A stretch of 5,726 nt of DNA, from positions 1 through 5,726 of the forward strand of contig JACDCH010000417.1 in the NCBI GenBank assembly GCA_013694495.1, in the 5' to 3' direction. The translations under genes and the position numbers were made by a program. This document shows, one piece after another, positions 5,304 through 5,726 of the stretch (the first letter of the stretch is position 1; each line of letters begins with the position of its first letter). The DNA comes from Acidimicrobiia bacterium (GTDB lineage: Bacteria; Actinomycetota; Acidimicrobiia; Acidimicrobiales; JACDCH01). A model generated the notes under the pieces. That model searched no databases and was not told where the DNA came from. It saw only the letters and a program-made list of their open reading frames with translations.

Positions 5304-5726
5304 TCAGCCGGCGGCGACCCCACGCTCCACGAGCTCGACCAGCGGGGTCAGCGCGGCGGGGATGTCGACGCCGTCGAGCCGGGCGAGCTCGGTGGCCGCC
5401 TCGTCGACCCGACCGGTGCGCTCGAGCAGCACGGCGAGGTACACCCTGGCCTCGACGTCGCCCGGATCGATCTCGAGGGCGCGGCCGATGAACGTCTCGC
5501 CGGCCTCGAACAGCTGCGCGCTGCCGCCGCCCGAGATCCCGCTCTGGATGGCGAACAGCCCGAACTGCGTCCAACCGTCCGGATCCTGCGGGTTGGCCTC
5601 GGTGTAGGCGCTGAAGCAGTCGATCGCCTCGGCGCCCGTGAGGGTCGTGCATCCGGCCAGCTCCTCGGGCAGGGGCTCGGCGGCGGCGCCTTCGTCGACG
5701 GCCGCTGTGGGTCCGCCGCCGGACAC
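5304..5726 (-). CDS. TPR-like repeat protein (C-terminal part, cut by window edge)
   Basis: The last 140 residues before a TGA at 5304; the frame is open to the window edge. The GTG codon at 5724-5726 is probably internal, since no ribosome binding site can be judged and the first residues look like a Gly/Ala/Pro-rich linker. Three helix-pair units can be seen: about 33-63 (FSAYTEANPQDPDGWTQFGL), about 72-105 (GRALEIDPGDVEARVYLAVL, followed by an acidic-basic turn), and a third ending in ALTPLVELVERG. 'ALEIDPGDVEARVYLAVLLERTGRVDEA' type spacing is typical of tetratricopeptide repeats, which mediate protein-protein contacts. Two cysteines (visible residues 26 and 37) flank the first helix. The linker before it suggests an N-terminal membrane anchor outside the window. 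It is the first visible gene of the minus-strand operon. The layout resembles the TPR tails of cytochrome c maturation proteins of the CcmH/CcmI type, but that is a weak resemblance and I do not assign it. Confidence 0.75.
   Translation of the reverse strand: MSGGGPTAAVDEGAAAEPLPEELAGCTTLTGAEAIDCFSAYTEANPQDPDGWTQFGLFAIQSGISGGGSAQLFEAGETFIGRALEIDPGDVEARVYLAVLLERTGRVDEAATELARLDGVDIPAALTPLVELVERGVAAG

Noticed and set aside
4477..5607. A 376-codon open frame on the plus strand
   Set aside because: It is antisense to the first ABC gene, the tail-anchored protein and the TPR gene, and is compositionally biased. The minus-strand proteins have clear membrane, Asp-loop and TPR features.

Overview
The window is very GC-rich and dense with genes. 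It has long antisense open frames in almost every reading frame, GTG starts, few Shine-Dalgarno sites and short GC-only intergenic hairpins. This points to a high-GC actinobacterium. The GGGGGCGGAGCCCCC and GAGCGAAGCGAG intergenic motifs look to me like Acidimicrobiia-type chromosomes, but that is recollection and not a computed assignment. There are no tRNA or rRNA genes, no CRISPR array, no transposase, and no other sign of a mobile island.

Layout. (1) Positions 1-386, minus strand: the N-terminal part of an FAD-dependent amine oxidase of the monomeric sarcosine oxidase / N-methyltryptophan oxidase family, cut by the window edge. (2) Positions 387-435: a 49-bp gap between divergent genes. 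(3) Positions 436-900, plus strand: a complete stand-alone SixA-type histidine phosphatase. (4) Positions 901-1223: a gap between convergent genes. It holds a ~166-bp imperfect palindrome, whose left end includes the phosphatase stop codon, followed by a series of short GC hairpins. (5) Positions 1224-5726, minus strand: a probable four-gene operon. In transcription order it holds a TPR-like protein (cut by the right edge), a 137-residue tail-anchored protein with a DxDxDG calcium-loop-like motif and a repeated GRTY module, and two full-size ABC exporter half-transporters whose genes overlap by 20 bp.

How the genes may work together. The two ABC half-transporters are tandem paralogues and almost certainly form one heterodimeric exporter. 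The first has canonical ATPase motifs; the second has an altered signature (MSFGQ instead of LSGGQ). The small tail-anchored protein and the TPR protein are close enough upstream to be co-transcribed and could be membrane-associated partners, but nothing in the sequence names a substrate. The phosphatase and the oxidase look like ordinary housekeeping or catabolic genes that share only a short divergent control region.

I do not see a clear new defence or mobile system. The most unusual items are the long palindrome between the convergent genes and the EF-hand-like tail-anchored protein linked to the ABC pair.
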